A DNA stretch of 43,795 nt from Sphaerobacteraceae bacterium (GCA_016781925.1 JADDPH010000091.1:97017-140811), one strand, 5' to 3'; positions 18,466 to 27,673 are shown, numbered from the stretch's first letter. The notes: generated from the sequence alone by a model not told the origin. Numbers and translations: made by a program.

Positions 18466-20196
18466 ATGGCCTATCATCGCTTTGATGCCGTGATCGTCGG
18501 CGCTGGGGGGGCTGGCCTGATGGCCGCGATCCAGCTTGCCGGCAAGGCCAATATCGCCGTGGTAAGCAAGCTCTATCCGCCCCGGTCCCACACCGGCGCG
18601 GCACAGGGCGGCATTAGCGCTGCTCTGGGCAACACCGAGGAAGACCACTGGCAGTGGCACATGTTCGACACGGTGAAGGGCGGCGACTACCTCGTAGACC
18701 AGGATGCCGCCGCCGTGCTCTCTCGCGAGGCCATCGACGCGGTCCTCGAACTGGAGCACATGGGACTCCCTTTCAACCGGACTCCCGAGGGCAGGATCGA
18801 CCAGCGGCGGTTCGGCGGTCACACCCGCAATTACGGCGAAGGCCCCGTCCGCCGCGCCTGCTTCGCCGCCGACCGAACCGGCCACATGATCATCCAGACG
18901 CTCTACCAGCAAGGCATCAAGCACAACGTCAACTTTTTCGACGAGCACCACATGTTGGACATCCTCTTCACCGAGGATGGTCAGTGCTGCGGCGTCGTCA
19001 CCTTGGAGATTAAGACGGGCGAAATTCACACGATCCACGCGAAGGCCGTCTTGATCGCGTCGGGTGGCTTCGGTCGTGTGTTCAAAATCACGTCAAACGC
19101 TATGGCGGGCACCGGTGACGGCGTGGCCCTCCCCTACCGCCGTGGCGTCCCTTTGATGGACATGGAGTTCTACCAGTTCCACCCAACTGGCATCTATAAG
19201 CTCGGCATCCTGCTCTCCGAGGCGGCGCGCGGGGAAGGTGGCATCCTGCGAAACGGCAATGGCGAAGCGTTTGCGGAGCGATACGCCCCGACCCTCAAAG
19301 ACCTCGCGCCGAGGGACATGGTCTCCCGCTTCATCTATCAGGAAGTCAAGGAAGGCCGAGGGGTTGAGGGCAAAGATTATGTCCACTTAGACTTGACCCA
19401 CCTGTCGCCGGAGGTTATCGACGCCAAGCTGCCAGACATCACGGACTTCGCCCGCACCTACCTCGGGGTCGAGCCGAAGACCGAACTCGTCCCGATCCAG
19501 CCGACCGCGCACTACGCCATGGGCGGGCTGCCAACCGATGTTGAAGGTCGGGTGATCCGGGATCCGCAATCGACTGTCATCCCCGGCTTCTACTCCGCCG
19601 GCGAAGCGGCTTGTGTCTCCGTGCACGGCGCCAACCGCCTGGGCACCAATTCGCTCGTGGATCTTGTTGTCTTCGGCAGACGGGCGGGTCGCCACATGCT
19701 GCAGTTCATCTCTGAGGCCACTCTGCCTCCACTGCCTCGTGACCCGGAGTTCACGGCCCGCGGCGAACTGGCCAACTTGCTCGAGCGGACGAACGGAGAA
19801 AATGTGGCTGATATCCGCCGCGAGATGCAGGCGGTAATGATGGACAAGGTCTCTGTGGTCCGTGAATCTCAGGGCCTGAGAGAAGCACGTGAATCCATCA
19901 GCCAGCTCCGGCAGGCATACCGACACGTGGCCATCGACGACCACGGGACGCAGTTCAACACCGACCTGCTTGAGGCGCACGAACTCGGCTGCATGCTCGA
20001 CTGCGCCGAGGCGATCGTCGAGGGAGCGTTGGCGCGGGAGGAGAGTCGGGGCGCCCACTACCGGGACGATTTCCAGAAGCGTGACGATGCCAACTGGCTG
20101 GCCCACACCCTCATCTATAAGAGTTCCGGCGGGCTACGAATGGAGAAGAAGCCCGTCACCATCACGGAGTTCGAGCCTAAGGAGCGCAAGTACTAA
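18466..20196 (+). CDS. sdhA: Succinate dehydrogenase flavoprotein subunit
   Basis: Oxidises succinate to fumarate at a covalently bound FAD in complex II of the TCA cycle and respiratory chain. The 576-residue product is full length. It has the dinucleotide-binding [10 protein letters not shown] at 12-21, the FAD-linking His42 in [48 protein letters not shown], the active-site region [28 protein letters not shown] and [17 protein letters not shown]. The ATG follows GGAGG. sdhB follows after 50 bp. Cytochrome/anchor subunits SdhC and SdhD are not adjacent on either side. Confidence 0.98.
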   Translation: MAYHRFDAVIVGAGGAGLMAAIQLAGKANIAVVSKLYPPRSHTGAAQGGISAALGNTEEDHWQWHMFDTVKGGDYLVDQDAAAVLSREAIDAVLELEHMGLPFNRTPEGRIDQRRFGGHTRNYGEGPVRRACFAADRTGHMIIQTLYQQGIKHNVNFFDEHHMLDILFTEDGQCCGVVTLEIKTGEIHTIHAKAVLIASGGFGRVFKITSNAMAGTGDGVALPYRRGVPLMDMEFYQFHPTGIYKLGILLSEAARGEGGILRNGNGEAFAERYAPTLKDLAPRDMVSRFIYQEVKEGRGVEGKDYVHLDLTHLSPEVIDAKLPDITDFARTYLGVEPKTELVPIQPTAHYAMGGLPTDVEGRVIRDPQSTVIPGFYSAGEAACVSVHGANRLGTNSLVDLVVFGRRAGRHMLQFISEATLPPLPRDPEFTARGELANLLERTNGENVADIRREMQAVMMDKVSVVRESQGLREARESISQLRQAYRHVAIDDHGTQFNTDLLEAHELGCMLDCAEAIVEGALAREESRGAHYRDDFQKRDDANWLAHTLIYKSSGGLRMEKKPVTITEFEPKERKY

Positions 20197-20246
20197 GGAG
20201 CCGACGGCCGCGGGCCGATCGTCAATGACTCGTCAAGGAGCTTTCT

Positions 20247-20945
20247 ATGGAGGTCACTCTTCGAATCAAGCGGTACAACCCGGACAGTGACGTCAAACCG
20301 CATTTCGAGGAGTATGCGGTCAACGTTGAGCCTACCGATCGGGTGCTGGACGCCCTCAATGAGATCAAGTGGCACCATGACGGCACGCTCACCTACCGGC
20401 GATCATGCGCTCACGGCGTCTGCGGGTCCGACGCGATGCGCATCAACGGCCGAAACCGCCTGGCCTGCAAGATTTTAATGCGGGAACTCGGCAAAAAGAT
20501 CACCCTGGAGCCGCTCATCGGCTTCAAGGTCATCAAAGACCTTGTCGTGGATATGGACCAGTTTTTCGCCAGCTACAAGTCGGTCAAGCCCTACCTCATT
20601 GCGGAGGACGCCCCAAGCGCCGGCGAGCGGCTCCAAAGCCCGGAGGACCGGGAGCGGTACGACGACACCACGAAGTGCATCCTCTGCGCGGCCTGTACGA
20701 CCGCCTGCCCGATCACCTGGACCAGCGAGGAGTTCGTGGGCCCGGCCGCCATCGTCAACGCTCACCGGTTCATCTTCGACAGCCGCGACCAGGGAACAGC
20801 GGACCGCCTCCGGATTCTCAACACCCGCTCGGGGGTCTGGAGGTGCCGGACGATCTTCAACTGCACCGATGCCTGCCCGCGAGGTATCGAGGTCACCCGG
20901 GCAATCGAGCAAGTCAAGCGCGCACTGCTCTACGAGCAGATCTGA
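20247..20945 (+). CDS. sdhB: Succinate dehydrogenase iron-sulfur subunit
   Basis: Transfers electrons from SdhA to quinone through three Fe-S clusters. The 232-residue protein carries the [2Fe-2S] ligands in YRRSCAHGVCGSDAM and NRLAC, the [4Fe-4S] motif CILCAACTTACP, and a further Cys set in WRCRTIFNCTDACPRGIE, which normally completes the [3Fe-4S] and [4Fe-4S] sites. AAGGAG is 6 bp before the ATG. The gene ends just before a perfect hairpin at 20951-20980 and is convergent with parB. Confidence 0.98.
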   Translation: MEVTLRIKRYNPDSDVKPHFEEYAVNVEPTDRVLDALNEIKWHHDGTLTYRRSCAHGVCGSDAMRINGRNRLACKILMRELGKKITLEPLIGFKVIKDLVVDMDQFFASYKSVKPYLIAEDAPSAGERLQSPEDRERYDDTTKCILCAACTTACPITWTSEEFVGPAAIVNAHRFIFDSRDQGTADRLRILNTRSGVWRCRTIFNCTDACPRGIEVTRAIEQVKRALLYEQI

Positions 20946-20950
20946 GACAC

Positions 20951-20980
20951 GCCGGCAGGGACCGATGGAGCCCTGCCGGC
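20951..20980. terminator. Hairpin between convergent sdhB and parB
   Basis: GCCGGCAGGG (20951-20960) and CCCTGCCGGC (20971-20980) form a perfect 10-bp stem with a 10-nt loop, 5 bp after the sdhB stop. No U-run follows on either strand, so it may act as an RNA 3' end stabiliser or a Rho-assisted terminator. Confidence 0.7.
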
Positions 20981-20997
20981 GCTTCGGTCCCTGCTTC

Positions 20998-21951
20998 CTA
21001 CCAGTCGTCTTCGGCGACGAGGCGGCGGAACAGCGCGTCCAACTCCTCGTCTGAGAAGTAATGGATGGTGAGTGCGCCACCCACGCCACCGCGATTCCGC
21101 TTAAAGCTCACCTTGGTTCCCAAGGCGGCACGGAACTGATCTTCCAAGCGAGCGGCAGTGAGGTCGGTCTCAGATGTCATGCTCTCGCCCGTAGACCTCG
21201 CTTCGCCCCAGCGTCTCACCAGCTCTTCGGTCTGCCGCACGGTCATGCCGCGCTTGAGCACCGTCTGGAGGGCTCCGACCTGATCGGCCGCGGTCGGCAG
21301 ACCCAGCAGCGCCCTTGCATGCCCCTCGGAAATCACGCCGGCGTTGAGCGCCGCCTGGATCTGCTCCGGCGCGGCGAGCAGGCGCAGGGTATTGGTCACG
21401 CTCACCCGGGAACGTCCCACGCGTTCGGCGACTCGGGCTTGAGTCAGTCCGAACTCCTCGATCAGTTGGCGGTAGGCAGCCGCCTCCTCAAGGGGCGACA
21501 GATCCGCTCGGACCACGTTCTCCACCAACGCGAGTTCGAGCATCGCCTGCGGCGCGGCGTCCTTCACCAGAATCGGAACGACCGTCAACCCGGCCAGACC
21601 GGCTGCCCGCCACCGTCGCTCCCCTGCGATCAAGACGTAGCGGTCTCGCTCCTCACTCCGGGTCACGATCAACGGCTGGATGATCCCGTGGGTACGGATG
21701 GATTCCGCCAGGGTTTCCAGCTTCGTGGGATCGATGTTTGCGCGGGGCTGATACGGATTCGCCTGGATAGAGTTGATGTCGACCTGGAGATTCGGACCAC
21801 CTGGCTCGGTGTCCGGCAAGGTGGGGATCAACGATCCCAAACCCCGCCCGAGACCTCCGCGACGCGGGACAGGACCGGCACCGGAGCGCTGTGTCGTCGG
21901 GGCGTCGGCCTGATCGAGCTGCGGCGAGGAATCGCCCATCGAGTCCACCAT
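20998..21951 (-). CDS. parB: ParB/Spo0J family chromosome partitioning protein
   Basis: CTP-dependent clamp that loads at parS and spreads along DNA for chromosome segregation. The 317 residues include the N-terminal GLGRGLGSLIP ParA-interaction motif, the CTP-binding NPYQPR and AGERRWRAAGLAG boxes, LVENVVRADLSPLEEAAAY, a helix-turn-helix (TQARVAERVGRSRVSVTNTL) and a C-terminal dimerisation segment ending in ALFRRLVAEDDW. A second in-frame ATG at 21939 is also a plausible start. parA, usually immediately upstream, is missing; the upstream neighbour is a divergent membrane protease. I saw no parS-like TGTTTCACGTGAAACA nearby. Confidence 0.95.
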   Translation of the reverse strand: MVDSMGDSSPQLDQADAPTTQRSGAGPVPRRGGLGRGLGSLIPTLPDTEPGGPNLQVDINSIQANPYQPRANIDPTKLETLAESIRTHGIIQPLIVTRSEERDRYVLIAGERRWRAAGLAGLTVVPILVKDAAPQAMLELALVENVVRADLSPLEEAAAYRQLIEEFGLTQARVAERVGRSRVSVTNTLRLLAAPEQIQAALNAGVISEGHARALLGLPTAADQVGALQTVLKRGMTVRQTEELVRRWGEARSTGESMTSETDLTAARLEDQFRAALGTKVSFKRNRGGVGGALTIHYFSDEELDALFRRLVAEDDW

Positions 21952-22072
21952 CTCCGTTCGTTCGACCGTCGGACGGAACGAAGTCTAGCACCCGCGGGTC
22001 CCGGCATGGCTGCGCGAACTGCCTGCCGCACGACTCAGCCATGGAGACCTGTGCCGTATACTTCCGACCCTG

Positions 22073-22139
22073 CCGCCCCGTCCTGGGCGGCGGTTTCGTG
22101 TCTACCCATCGGGGCGGCCACTGCGGAGTGGCCGGGAGC
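22073..22139 (+). promoter_or_regulatory. Two hairpins in the leader of the CPBP protease gene
   Basis: GCCGCCC/GGGCGGC (22073-22079 and 22086-22092, 6-nt loop) is followed by CGGCCACT/AGTGGCCG (22116-22123 and 22128-22135, loop GCGG). The second stem ends at the GGGAG (22135-22139) that serves as ribosome binding site for ATG 22142. The structure could modulate translation. A possible -10, TATACT, lies at 22058-22063 with no clear -35. Confidence 0.45.
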
Positions 22140-22141
22140 AC

Positions 22142-23092
22142 ATGACGCCATTGGAAGCCATCCTGACCGCCGCCGTCTACGGCGGCATCCTGCTCATCAT
22201 CTATGGGGTGGTGTACTGGGCGCATCGGGCGCAAACAGATCGCTCGGCCTTCGTCGGACTCTACCTGCTGCTCGGCTTCCCCGGCGGGCTGCTGGCCCTG
22301 TGGGGCTTTGCCACGCTCGTCGTCAACGGCGAGTCCTGGGGTTGGCGCTACCTGCTCGTGGGGCTTGGGTTGGCGCTGCCTCTGGTCAAACCCCTTCGGC
22401 GCCTCGTTGCGTCATTCACTCGCATCGATCCAAGTTCGTCCGTAGACATGGTGGGCCTGAGCGCATTACTCGCGGCGCTCAGTCTGCTCGCCCTCGTCGT
22501 GGCGCAATCGAACGGCAACGCGATCGATCCAGAAACCATGGAGTCGCCTAATTCAATAGATCTCCTTGCCCAGGCCGTCTTTCTATCTCTCATGGCCTAC
22601 GTCCTCGTCGGGGTCGGGATCACGCGATCTTTTCGGCAAGCGACTGAACGGCTGGGCCTCGCTCTACCCGGTCCCCGGACTGTGTTCATCGCCCTAGGAG
22701 CCGTCCTAGTTGGCCTCGTTTTCAGTGCCGTGGGCGGCGCGCTCACGGCCCAGTTTCAGCCTGACCTCTACGATCAGGTGGAGAATGTCACGACTGAGCT
22801 TACGGCTGAGGTGCAGAATCCAGTCGGTGCCCTCCTCCTTGGCATTACGGCAGGTGTCGGCGAGGAACTTCTCTTCCGCGGCGCGGTTCAGCCGCGCTTT
22901 GGGCTGCTCCTTACCTCCCTGACCTTCGCGTTTCTCCATGCACCTCAGTACGGATTCTCGTTTGTCATCTTGGGTCTTTTTGGAGTTGCCGTTCTGCTCG
23001 GCGTCGAGCGGATGCGTTACGGCACCGTCGCGGCTATCATCACCCACGCTGGGTTCAACACCCTCGCCGTCCTCGCCGAAACCTATTTGTAG
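22142..23092 (+). CDS. CPBP family intramembrane metalloprotease
   Basis: Integral membrane protein of the CAAX protease/bacteriocin-processing (Abi) family. The 316 residues have about eight hydrophobic segments. The family motifs sit in the C-terminal third: GEELLFRGAVQPRFG (Glu-Glu and Arg), FAFLHAPQYG (His) and the final ITHAGFNTLAVL (His and Asn). These residues form the intramembrane active site in Rce1-type proteases. A hydrophilic stretch SPNSIDLLAQ separates the two halves. Substrate unknown; members process peptides or membrane proteins, or act in immunity to bacteriocins. It stands alone between parB (divergent) and the cyanophycin-type ligase (38-bp-class spacing not observed; 87 bp). 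Confidence 0.88.
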   Translation: MTPLEAILTAAVYGGILLIIYGVVYWAHRAQTDRSAFVGLYLLLGFPGGLLALWGFATLVVNGESWGWRYLLVGLGLALPLVKPLRRLVASFTRIDPSSSVDMVGLSALLAALSLLALVVAQSNGNAIDPETMESPNSIDLLAQAVFLSLMAYVLVGVGITRSFRQATERLGLALPGPRTVFIALGAVLVGLVFSAVGGALTAQFQPDLYDQVENVTTELTAEVQNPVGALLLGITAGVGEELLFRGAVQPRFGLLLTSLTFAFLHAPQYGFSFVILGLFGVAVLLGVERMRYGTVAAIITHAGFNTLAVLAETYL

Positions 23093-23107
23093 CAGACCCT
23101 CCACCGA

Positions 23108-23135
23108 GGCCGGTGGCCGGTGGCCGGTGGCCGGT
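23108..23135. repeat. Four tandem copies of the 7-mer GGCCGGT
   Basis: Four perfect, contiguous GGCCGGT units lie in the 87-bp gap between the CPBP gene and the Mur-type ligase gene. The next bases are AACC. Seven-base units in a noncoding gap suggest slippage, or a dispersed intergenic repeat family. Confidence 0.9.
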
Positions 23136-23179
23136 AACCTTTCAAGCATCCCCCGAGCAACACGAGTGAGGAGGCCGCC

Positions 23180-24811
23180 TTGGAGCTGGTCGAGATTCGG
23201 GATCTAGACGGCCCCAACATCTTCCTCCTTGAGCCCGCCATCAAGGTGGAGCTGAGCTGGTCGGACCAGGACATCGGCCCTGAGGCACTTGCGGATCTTG
23301 CGCGCCGTAGCGCTTCGCTTGCTCCACATTTGGAGTCTGGATCAGGACTCGACGGCCTCGGGCATCTCTGGCGGGAGATTGTGGCGGCCCTGCATCGGCA
23401 GGCAGGTATCGAGGTGCCAGAGACGGTCTGGCGGCAACTGGAAACTGCAGGCCGTGTGGTGGTCGCCTACGGGTGGCAACGGCGAGCCTTTGCCCTCGAG
23501 GTAGCGAAGGTTCTCGCCGGCCTGGCCACCGGAGGCGAGTTGGACCCGCTGACGACTCATCGCCTGCAATCCCTGCTTGCCCAGCCTGCCACCGAGCAGG
23601 ACCAACCGGCATTCCTGCCGGATTCCGCACGCACGGTGCCGATCATCGCGATCACTGGCACAAACGGCAAGACGACGACGACCCGGTTGATTGTTCATAT
23701 CCTGCGGGAGGCTGGCCGCCGTGTGGGCTGGTCATCCTCGGCCGGGGTGTTCATCGAAGGCGACCAAGTCCTCGACGGTGATTACACCGGGCCGACGGGA
23801 GCCCTTCGAGTGCTCCGGGACGCTCACGTTGACGTCGCGGTGCTGGAGACTGCCCGCGGCGGAATTCTTCTCCGTGGCCTCGCCTACGAGAGCAACGACG
23901 TTGGGGTATTCACCAACGTCAGCCCGGATCACCTGGACCTCCATGGCATTCGGACGGTGGAGGGCCTGGCAAGGGCGAAAGCGACGGTACTGCGGGTGAC
24001 GCGCCCCGATGGCTACACCGTACTTAACGCCGACGATCCCCTGGTCGTGGCTCTGAACGGCACCCTGCGAGCACGCTCATTCCTCATCTCCCGCCGGCAC
24101 GACAATCCTCACGTCGCAGCGCATCAGGAGGAAGGTGGCGCGACTCTGGTCGTTGCGGACGGTGCGCTCGCCTTGACGATGGAGGGCATCGAGACGAGGA
24201 TCGTCGCTCTTTCCGACATCCCGATGACCTTCGGAGGCCGAGCCGGACACATGGTCGAAAACGCCCTTTGCGGCGCCGCGGCATGTCTTGGCCTCGGTCT
24301 TTCCGCGGGGGACGTTGCGAGCGGCCTCGCCTCGTTCCGCAACTCTCCTCAGCAGAACACGGGGCGGTTGAACGTCTACGACATCGACGGGGTGACAGTC
24401 ATCGTCGACTATGCCCACAATGAGGCGGGACTCAAGAATTTGCTTGAATTCGGCCGCGGGTACCTCGGCGAAGGAGGCCGCCTCGTCAGTATCATCGGCA
24501 CGGCCGGGGACCGCACGGACGATGCCCTGCGCGCCCTTGGAGCCATGGCGGCGAACGCTAGCGATCGCGTCATCATCAAACGAACGACCAAATACCTACG
24601 AGGCCGCTCGGCGGCGGAGATGGACCGGCTCTTCCAAGAGGGGATCAAAGCGGGCAACGGCAAAACTGCTCCGGTGGAGCCGAGTGAACAGGATGCTCTC
24701 CGCTCCGCGCTCACCGATACCCGTCGGGGAGACGTGATCACGATGATGTGCATCGAGCAGGTGGCGGAGGTGCAACGAGACTTGTCCGCTCAGGGAGCAC
24801 CGCTCTCGTAG
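23180..24811 (+). CDS. CphA-related Mur-type ligase lacking the ATP-grasp domain
   Basis: The 543-residue protein starts at TTG 23180, set by GAGGAGG 5 bp upstream. Residues 1-150 match the N-domain of cyanophycin synthetase: IRDLDGPNIF corresponds to CphA RTAVFRGPNVW, GLGHLWREIVAALHRQAG to MGHVLEHVALELQNLAG, and VVVAYGWQRR to NVVYQYQQED. The Mur-ligase domain then starts directly, with P-loop AITGTNGKTTTTRL near 157-170, LETARGGILLRGLAYE, TNVSPDHLDLHG, and the C-terminal DYAHNEAGLKNLLEF. The ATP-grasp domain, which adds Asp to the backbone in CphA, is absent. Presumably it ligates an amino acid to a carboxylate with ATP; the substrate is unknown. It is convergent with cphA (35-bp gap). Confidence 0.88.
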   Translation: MELVEIRDLDGPNIFLLEPAIKVELSWSDQDIGPEALADLARRSASLAPHLESGSGLDGLGHLWREIVAALHRQAGIEVPETVWRQLETAGRVVVAYGWQRRAFALEVAKVLAGLATGGELDPLTTHRLQSLLAQPATEQDQPAFLPDSARTVPIIAITGTNGKTTTTRLIVHILREAGRRVGWSSSAGVFIEGDQVLDGDYTGPTGALRVLRDAHVDVAVLETARGGILLRGLAYESNDVGVFTNVSPDHLDLHGIRTVEGLARAKATVLRVTRPDGYTVLNADDPLVVALNGTLRARSFLISRRHDNPHVAAHQEEGGATLVVADGALALTMEGIETRIVALSDIPMTFGGRAGHMVENALCGAAACLGLGLSAGDVASGLASFRNSPQQNTGRLNVYDIDGVTVIVDYAHNEAGLKNLLEFGRGYLGEGGRLVSIIGTAGDRTDDALRALGAMAANASDRVIIKRTTKYLRGRSAAEMDRLFQEGIKAGNGKTAPVEPSEQDALRSALTDTRRGDVITMMCIEQVAEVQRDLSAQGAPLS

Positions 24812-24820
24812 CGTTCCCCT

Positions 24821-24835
24821 CGGCCGGCACGGCCG
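24821..24835. terminator. Short hairpin between convergent ligase genes
   Basis: CGGCCG - GCA - CGGCCG forms a perfect 6-bp stem in the 35-bp gap between the + strand Mur-type ligase and the - strand cphA. There is no T-run. It could end transcription from both sides only weakly. Confidence 0.4.
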
Positions 24836-24846
24836 GACGTATCAGC

Positions 24847-27489
24847 CTACTGCATGCCGTCGCTGCTGCTCTGGGTCAACTCCTCCCAGACTTTGACCGG
24901 CTTGTCGACAAAAAGCACAACGAGATCGTTCTTCGTCGCCCGCTCGACCGCCGTCTTGCTGGCCTCCACTTCGTCGAGCACGATCGAGACCCGGTCAGGA
25001 TCGAGCCCGGCACCAGTAACGGCCTGGTGCAACTTCCCAGCGACCTCCCCACGGGTCCGGCCGCGCGGGTTGTCATCCTCCCGGATCACAATCTCGTCGA
25101 ACGCACGCCCGGCGATCGTGCCAAAGGCTTCCATGTCATGGTCGCTTCGGTCGCCCGGAAGAGAAATCATGGCGATCGTGCGGTCCGCCTCCATCCGCTT
25201 GACAAAATCGGTCATCGCTTCCAAGCCGGCGACATTGTGGCAGTAGTCCATGAGGATGCGCCGCCCGTTCAACTCCAGGAGGTTGAAGCGGCCTGGGGTC
25301 TGATAGAAGGTGCTGGTGAACGTCCGAAGCGCCTGGCGGATGTACTCGAGCTGAACGTCGCCGGCGAAGGCGGCGGCGGCGGCGGCCATGGCGTTTGCAA
25401 TGTTGACCCGGGCTCGCCCTTCGAATGTGGCGGGGATCTGACTGGCGAGCAGCAAGCTGGTATCCCGCTTGTGCTCAATCAACGTAATCATCTCGCCCTG
25501 GCGGGTCTTCCGCAGAACGACCGCCTTCCCGCGCTCCCGGACGTGGTCGCGGATGACCGGGTTCTCCTCGTCCATGCTGAAGTAGATAATTTCGCCCCGG
25601 GCCCGGTTGGCCATCTCCACGGTCCACTTGTTGTCGGCGTTCAACACGCTCGCGCCGTCCCGCAACACCGATGCCGGTACGACCGCCTTCACGCGTGCCA
25701 GGTCCGCGAGGGTGTCCACGCCGCGGAGGCCGAGGTGATCGCTGGTGACGTTGGTCACCACCGCGATGTTGCACCGGTCGAAGCCCAGGCCGGATCGAAG
25801 AATGCCGCCACGGGCCGTCTCCAGCACCGCGAAGTCCACCGCGGGGTTCTTCAGGACCATCTGCGCGCTAGACGGCCCGCTGGTATCCCCCGCCATAATC
25901 TGGGTGCCGTCGATGTAAATCCCGTCGGTCGTCGTCAAGCCCACCCGCCGGCCGGCCGTCTTCATGATGTGGGTGATCATCCGGGAGGTCGTGGTCTTCC
26001 CGTTGGTCCCTGTCACCGCAACGATCGGGATGCGAGACGGGCTGCCTCCGGGGAAGAGCATGTCGATCACTGCCCGCCCGACGTGACGAGGGTGCCCCTC
26101 CGTCGGGTGGGTATGCATCCGGAAGCCAGGGCCAGCATTCACCTCGACGATTGCCCCGTTGGTCTGACGGACGGATTGGGAAATGTCAGACGTGACGAAG
26201 TCGATCCCGGCGACATCGAGGCCGACCACCATCGCGGCCTGCTGAGCCATCTGCAGGTTATCGGGGTGAATATCGTCGGTACGATCGATGGATGTGCCGC
26301 CGGTACTCATGTTGCCGGTCAGCTTCAGCTGCACGAAGCGGTCCGCCTCCGGCACGTCGTCCAGCGTGAGGCCCTGCCGCTCCAGCACCTCCATCGTCTG
26401 GGAATCCACGGTGATCCGGGTCAGGATTTTTTCGTGGCCGACACCGCGCCGTGGGTCGGCATTGGTGCGATCGATCAGATTCCGGACCGTACTCGTGCCA
26501 TCTCCAACCACGTGAGCGGGGACGCGTTCAGCAACAGCCACGACCTGCCGATCCACGACCAGAATTCGATAGTCCTTCCCCGTGATGTAGCTCTCGACAA
26601 CGACGGTGCCAGCCCGGCTTTCGGCCAGCGCGACTCCGAAAAACTCCCGGACCTCGGCTTCACCAGTCAGATTGATGCAGACACCCCGGCCGTGGTTGCC
26701 GTCTAGCGGCTTCAGCACCACGGGGTAACCGATGCGGCCTGCGGCGCGGACCGCCTCCTCCTCTGTCCGGACCACGGTGCCCCGCGGCACGGGAATGCCG
26801 ACATCCTGCAGCAGCCGGTTGGTCAGCTCCTTGTTGGACGCGATATCCACCGCGATGTTCGGTGAGGCCGATGTGACGGTGGCCCAGACCCGCTTCTGGT
26901 ACTTCCCATGGCCAAGCTGGACCAGCGAGCGGCGGGGATCGAGACGGAGAACCGGGATGCCCCGGCGCTCCGCCTCGCTGACGATGGCACCAGTTGAGGG
27001 ACCGTAGGCGAGCCGCTCCGCGAGACGGATAACGCGCTCTTCCATCTCTTGAACAAAGTCGAACTCTGGCTCTTCACCGTAGATTAAGTGGTTGAGCAGC
27101 CGAACACCGAGCTCGCCCGCCGCGATTCCAACATCTTCCTGCTGGTACTGGTAGACAACGTTGTAGACGCCGCGCTCATCCGTGGTTCGCGTTTTGCCGC
27201 GAATCACTTCGGCTCCCGCGAGATTCTGCAACTCGAGGGCCACATGCTCCAGCACGTGCCCCATCCAGGTGCCCTCACGCATGCGCTGGAGAAATCCTCC
27301 CGGGCGACCCACCGAGCACCCATGGTCGTAGAGGGACGGCAGCAACTCTGTCAGATGCTCGTAGAAGCCCGGAATCTTGTTGGTGGGTCGGTCTTCCAAG
27401 TCGCCGATATCGACGACGTGATGGATCACCGGAACCCGCGCCCACACGTTCGGACCCCGGAAGACGGCAGTTCGCCGAATCGTCAGCAC
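24847..27489 (-). CDS. cphA: Cyanophycin synthetase
   Basis: ATP-dependent polymerase that adds Asp to a poly-Asp backbone and Arg to each side chain, making multi-L-arginyl-poly-L-aspartate granules in the cytoplasm. The product has 880 residues, the normal length. The N-domain (about 1-160) contains IPGFYEHLTELLPSL and EGTWMGHVLEHVALELQ. The ATP-grasp domain (about 165-475) has GHGKYQKRVWAT, SNKELTNRLL, KPLDGNHGRGV and VEVNAGPGFRMHTHPTEG. The Mur-like domain has P-loop VTGTNGKTTTSRM near 491-503, LETARGGILRSGLGFD and DYCHNVAGLEAM. GTG 27489 is chosen because AAGGGA lies just upstream; GTG 27507 is also in frame. It follows cphB on the same strand after 184 bp. Confidence 0.96.
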   Translation of the reverse strand: MLTIRRTAVFRGPNVWARVPVIHHVVDIGDLEDRPTNKIPGFYEHLTELLPSLYDHGCSVGRPGGFLQRMREGTWMGHVLEHVALELQNLAGAEVIRGKTRTTDERGVYNVVYQYQQEDVGIAAGELGVRLLNHLIYGEEPEFDFVQEMEERVIRLAERLAYGPSTGAIVSEAERRGIPVLRLDPRRSLVQLGHGKYQKRVWATVTSASPNIAVDIASNKELTNRLLQDVGIPVPRGTVVRTEEEAVRAAGRIGYPVVLKPLDGNHGRGVCINLTGEAEVREFFGVALAESRAGTVVVESYITGKDYRILVVDRQVVAVAERVPAHVVGDGTSTVRNLIDRTNADPRRGVGHEKILTRITVDSQTMEVLERQGLTLDDVPEADRFVQLKLTGNMSTGGTSIDRTDDIHPDNLQMAQQAAMVVGLDVAGIDFVTSDISQSVRQTNGAIVEVNAGPGFRMHTHPTEGHPRHVGRAVIDMLFPGGSPSRIPIVAVTGTNGKTTTSRMITHIMKTAGRRVGLTTTDGIYIDGTQIMAGDTSGPSSAQMVLKNPAVDFAVLETARGGILRSGLGFDRCNIAVVTNVTSDHLGLRGVDTLADLARVKAVVPASVLRDGASVLNADNKWTVEMANRARGEIIYFSMDEENPVIRDHVRERGKAVVLRKTRQGEMITLIEHKRDTSLLLASQIPATFEGRARVNIANAMAAAAAAFAGDVQLEYIRQALRTFTSTFYQTPGRFNLLELNGRRILMDYCHNVAGLEAMTDFVKRMEADRTIAMISLPGDRSDHDMEAFGTIAGRAFDEIVIREDDNPRGRTRGEVAGKLHQAVTGAGLDPDRVSIVLDEVEASKTAVERATKNDLVVLFVDKPVKVWEELTQSSSDGMQ

Positions 27490-27544
27490 GGTGCTTCCCT
27501 TTCGCACGACAGGATCCTGATGGGACCCACCCCTTGGAGCAACC

Positions 27545-27563
27545 GGACGGCCCGGTGCCGTCC
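27545..27563 (-). other. Hairpin in the cphB-cphA spacer
   Basis: GGACGGC and GCCGTCC form a perfect 7-bp stem with a 5-nt loop, about 56 bp before the cphA start on the - strand. It could be an attenuator or a processing/stability element setting the ratio of cyanophycinase to synthetase. There is no T-run on the cphA-sense strand. Confidence 0.4.
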
Positions 27564-27673
27564 TTGCCTTAGCTCACCGTCAACCGGCACCGAACGCTGC
27601 CCGGTGCATCCGCCTCCAGCCAGACCAGTTCCGGCCGGGCAACCCGTTCCTCTGTCCGAGTCAAGATCCAGCC

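Noticed and set aside
21061-22551. 496-codon + strand open frame across parB and the CPBP gene
   Set aside because: It overlaps two well-supported genes in other frames and its product resembles no protein family.
23108-23135. CRISPR-like or minisatellite array
   Set aside because: Seven-base contiguous units without spacers cannot be CRISPR repeats; kept only as a short tandem repeat.
23180-24811. Assigning the Mur-type ligase as murE, murC or folC
   Set aside because: The N-terminal 150 residues follow the cyanophycin synthetase N-domain, and the Mur motifs (LETARGGIL, DYAHNEAG) are closest to CphA; there are no cell-wall or folate genes next to it.
24748-26706. 652-codon open frame on the + strand antisense to cphA
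   Set aside because: Composition is His/Arg/Asp-rich shadow coding of the cphA frame, with no domain resemblance; the - strand product is an unmistakable cyanophycin synthetase.
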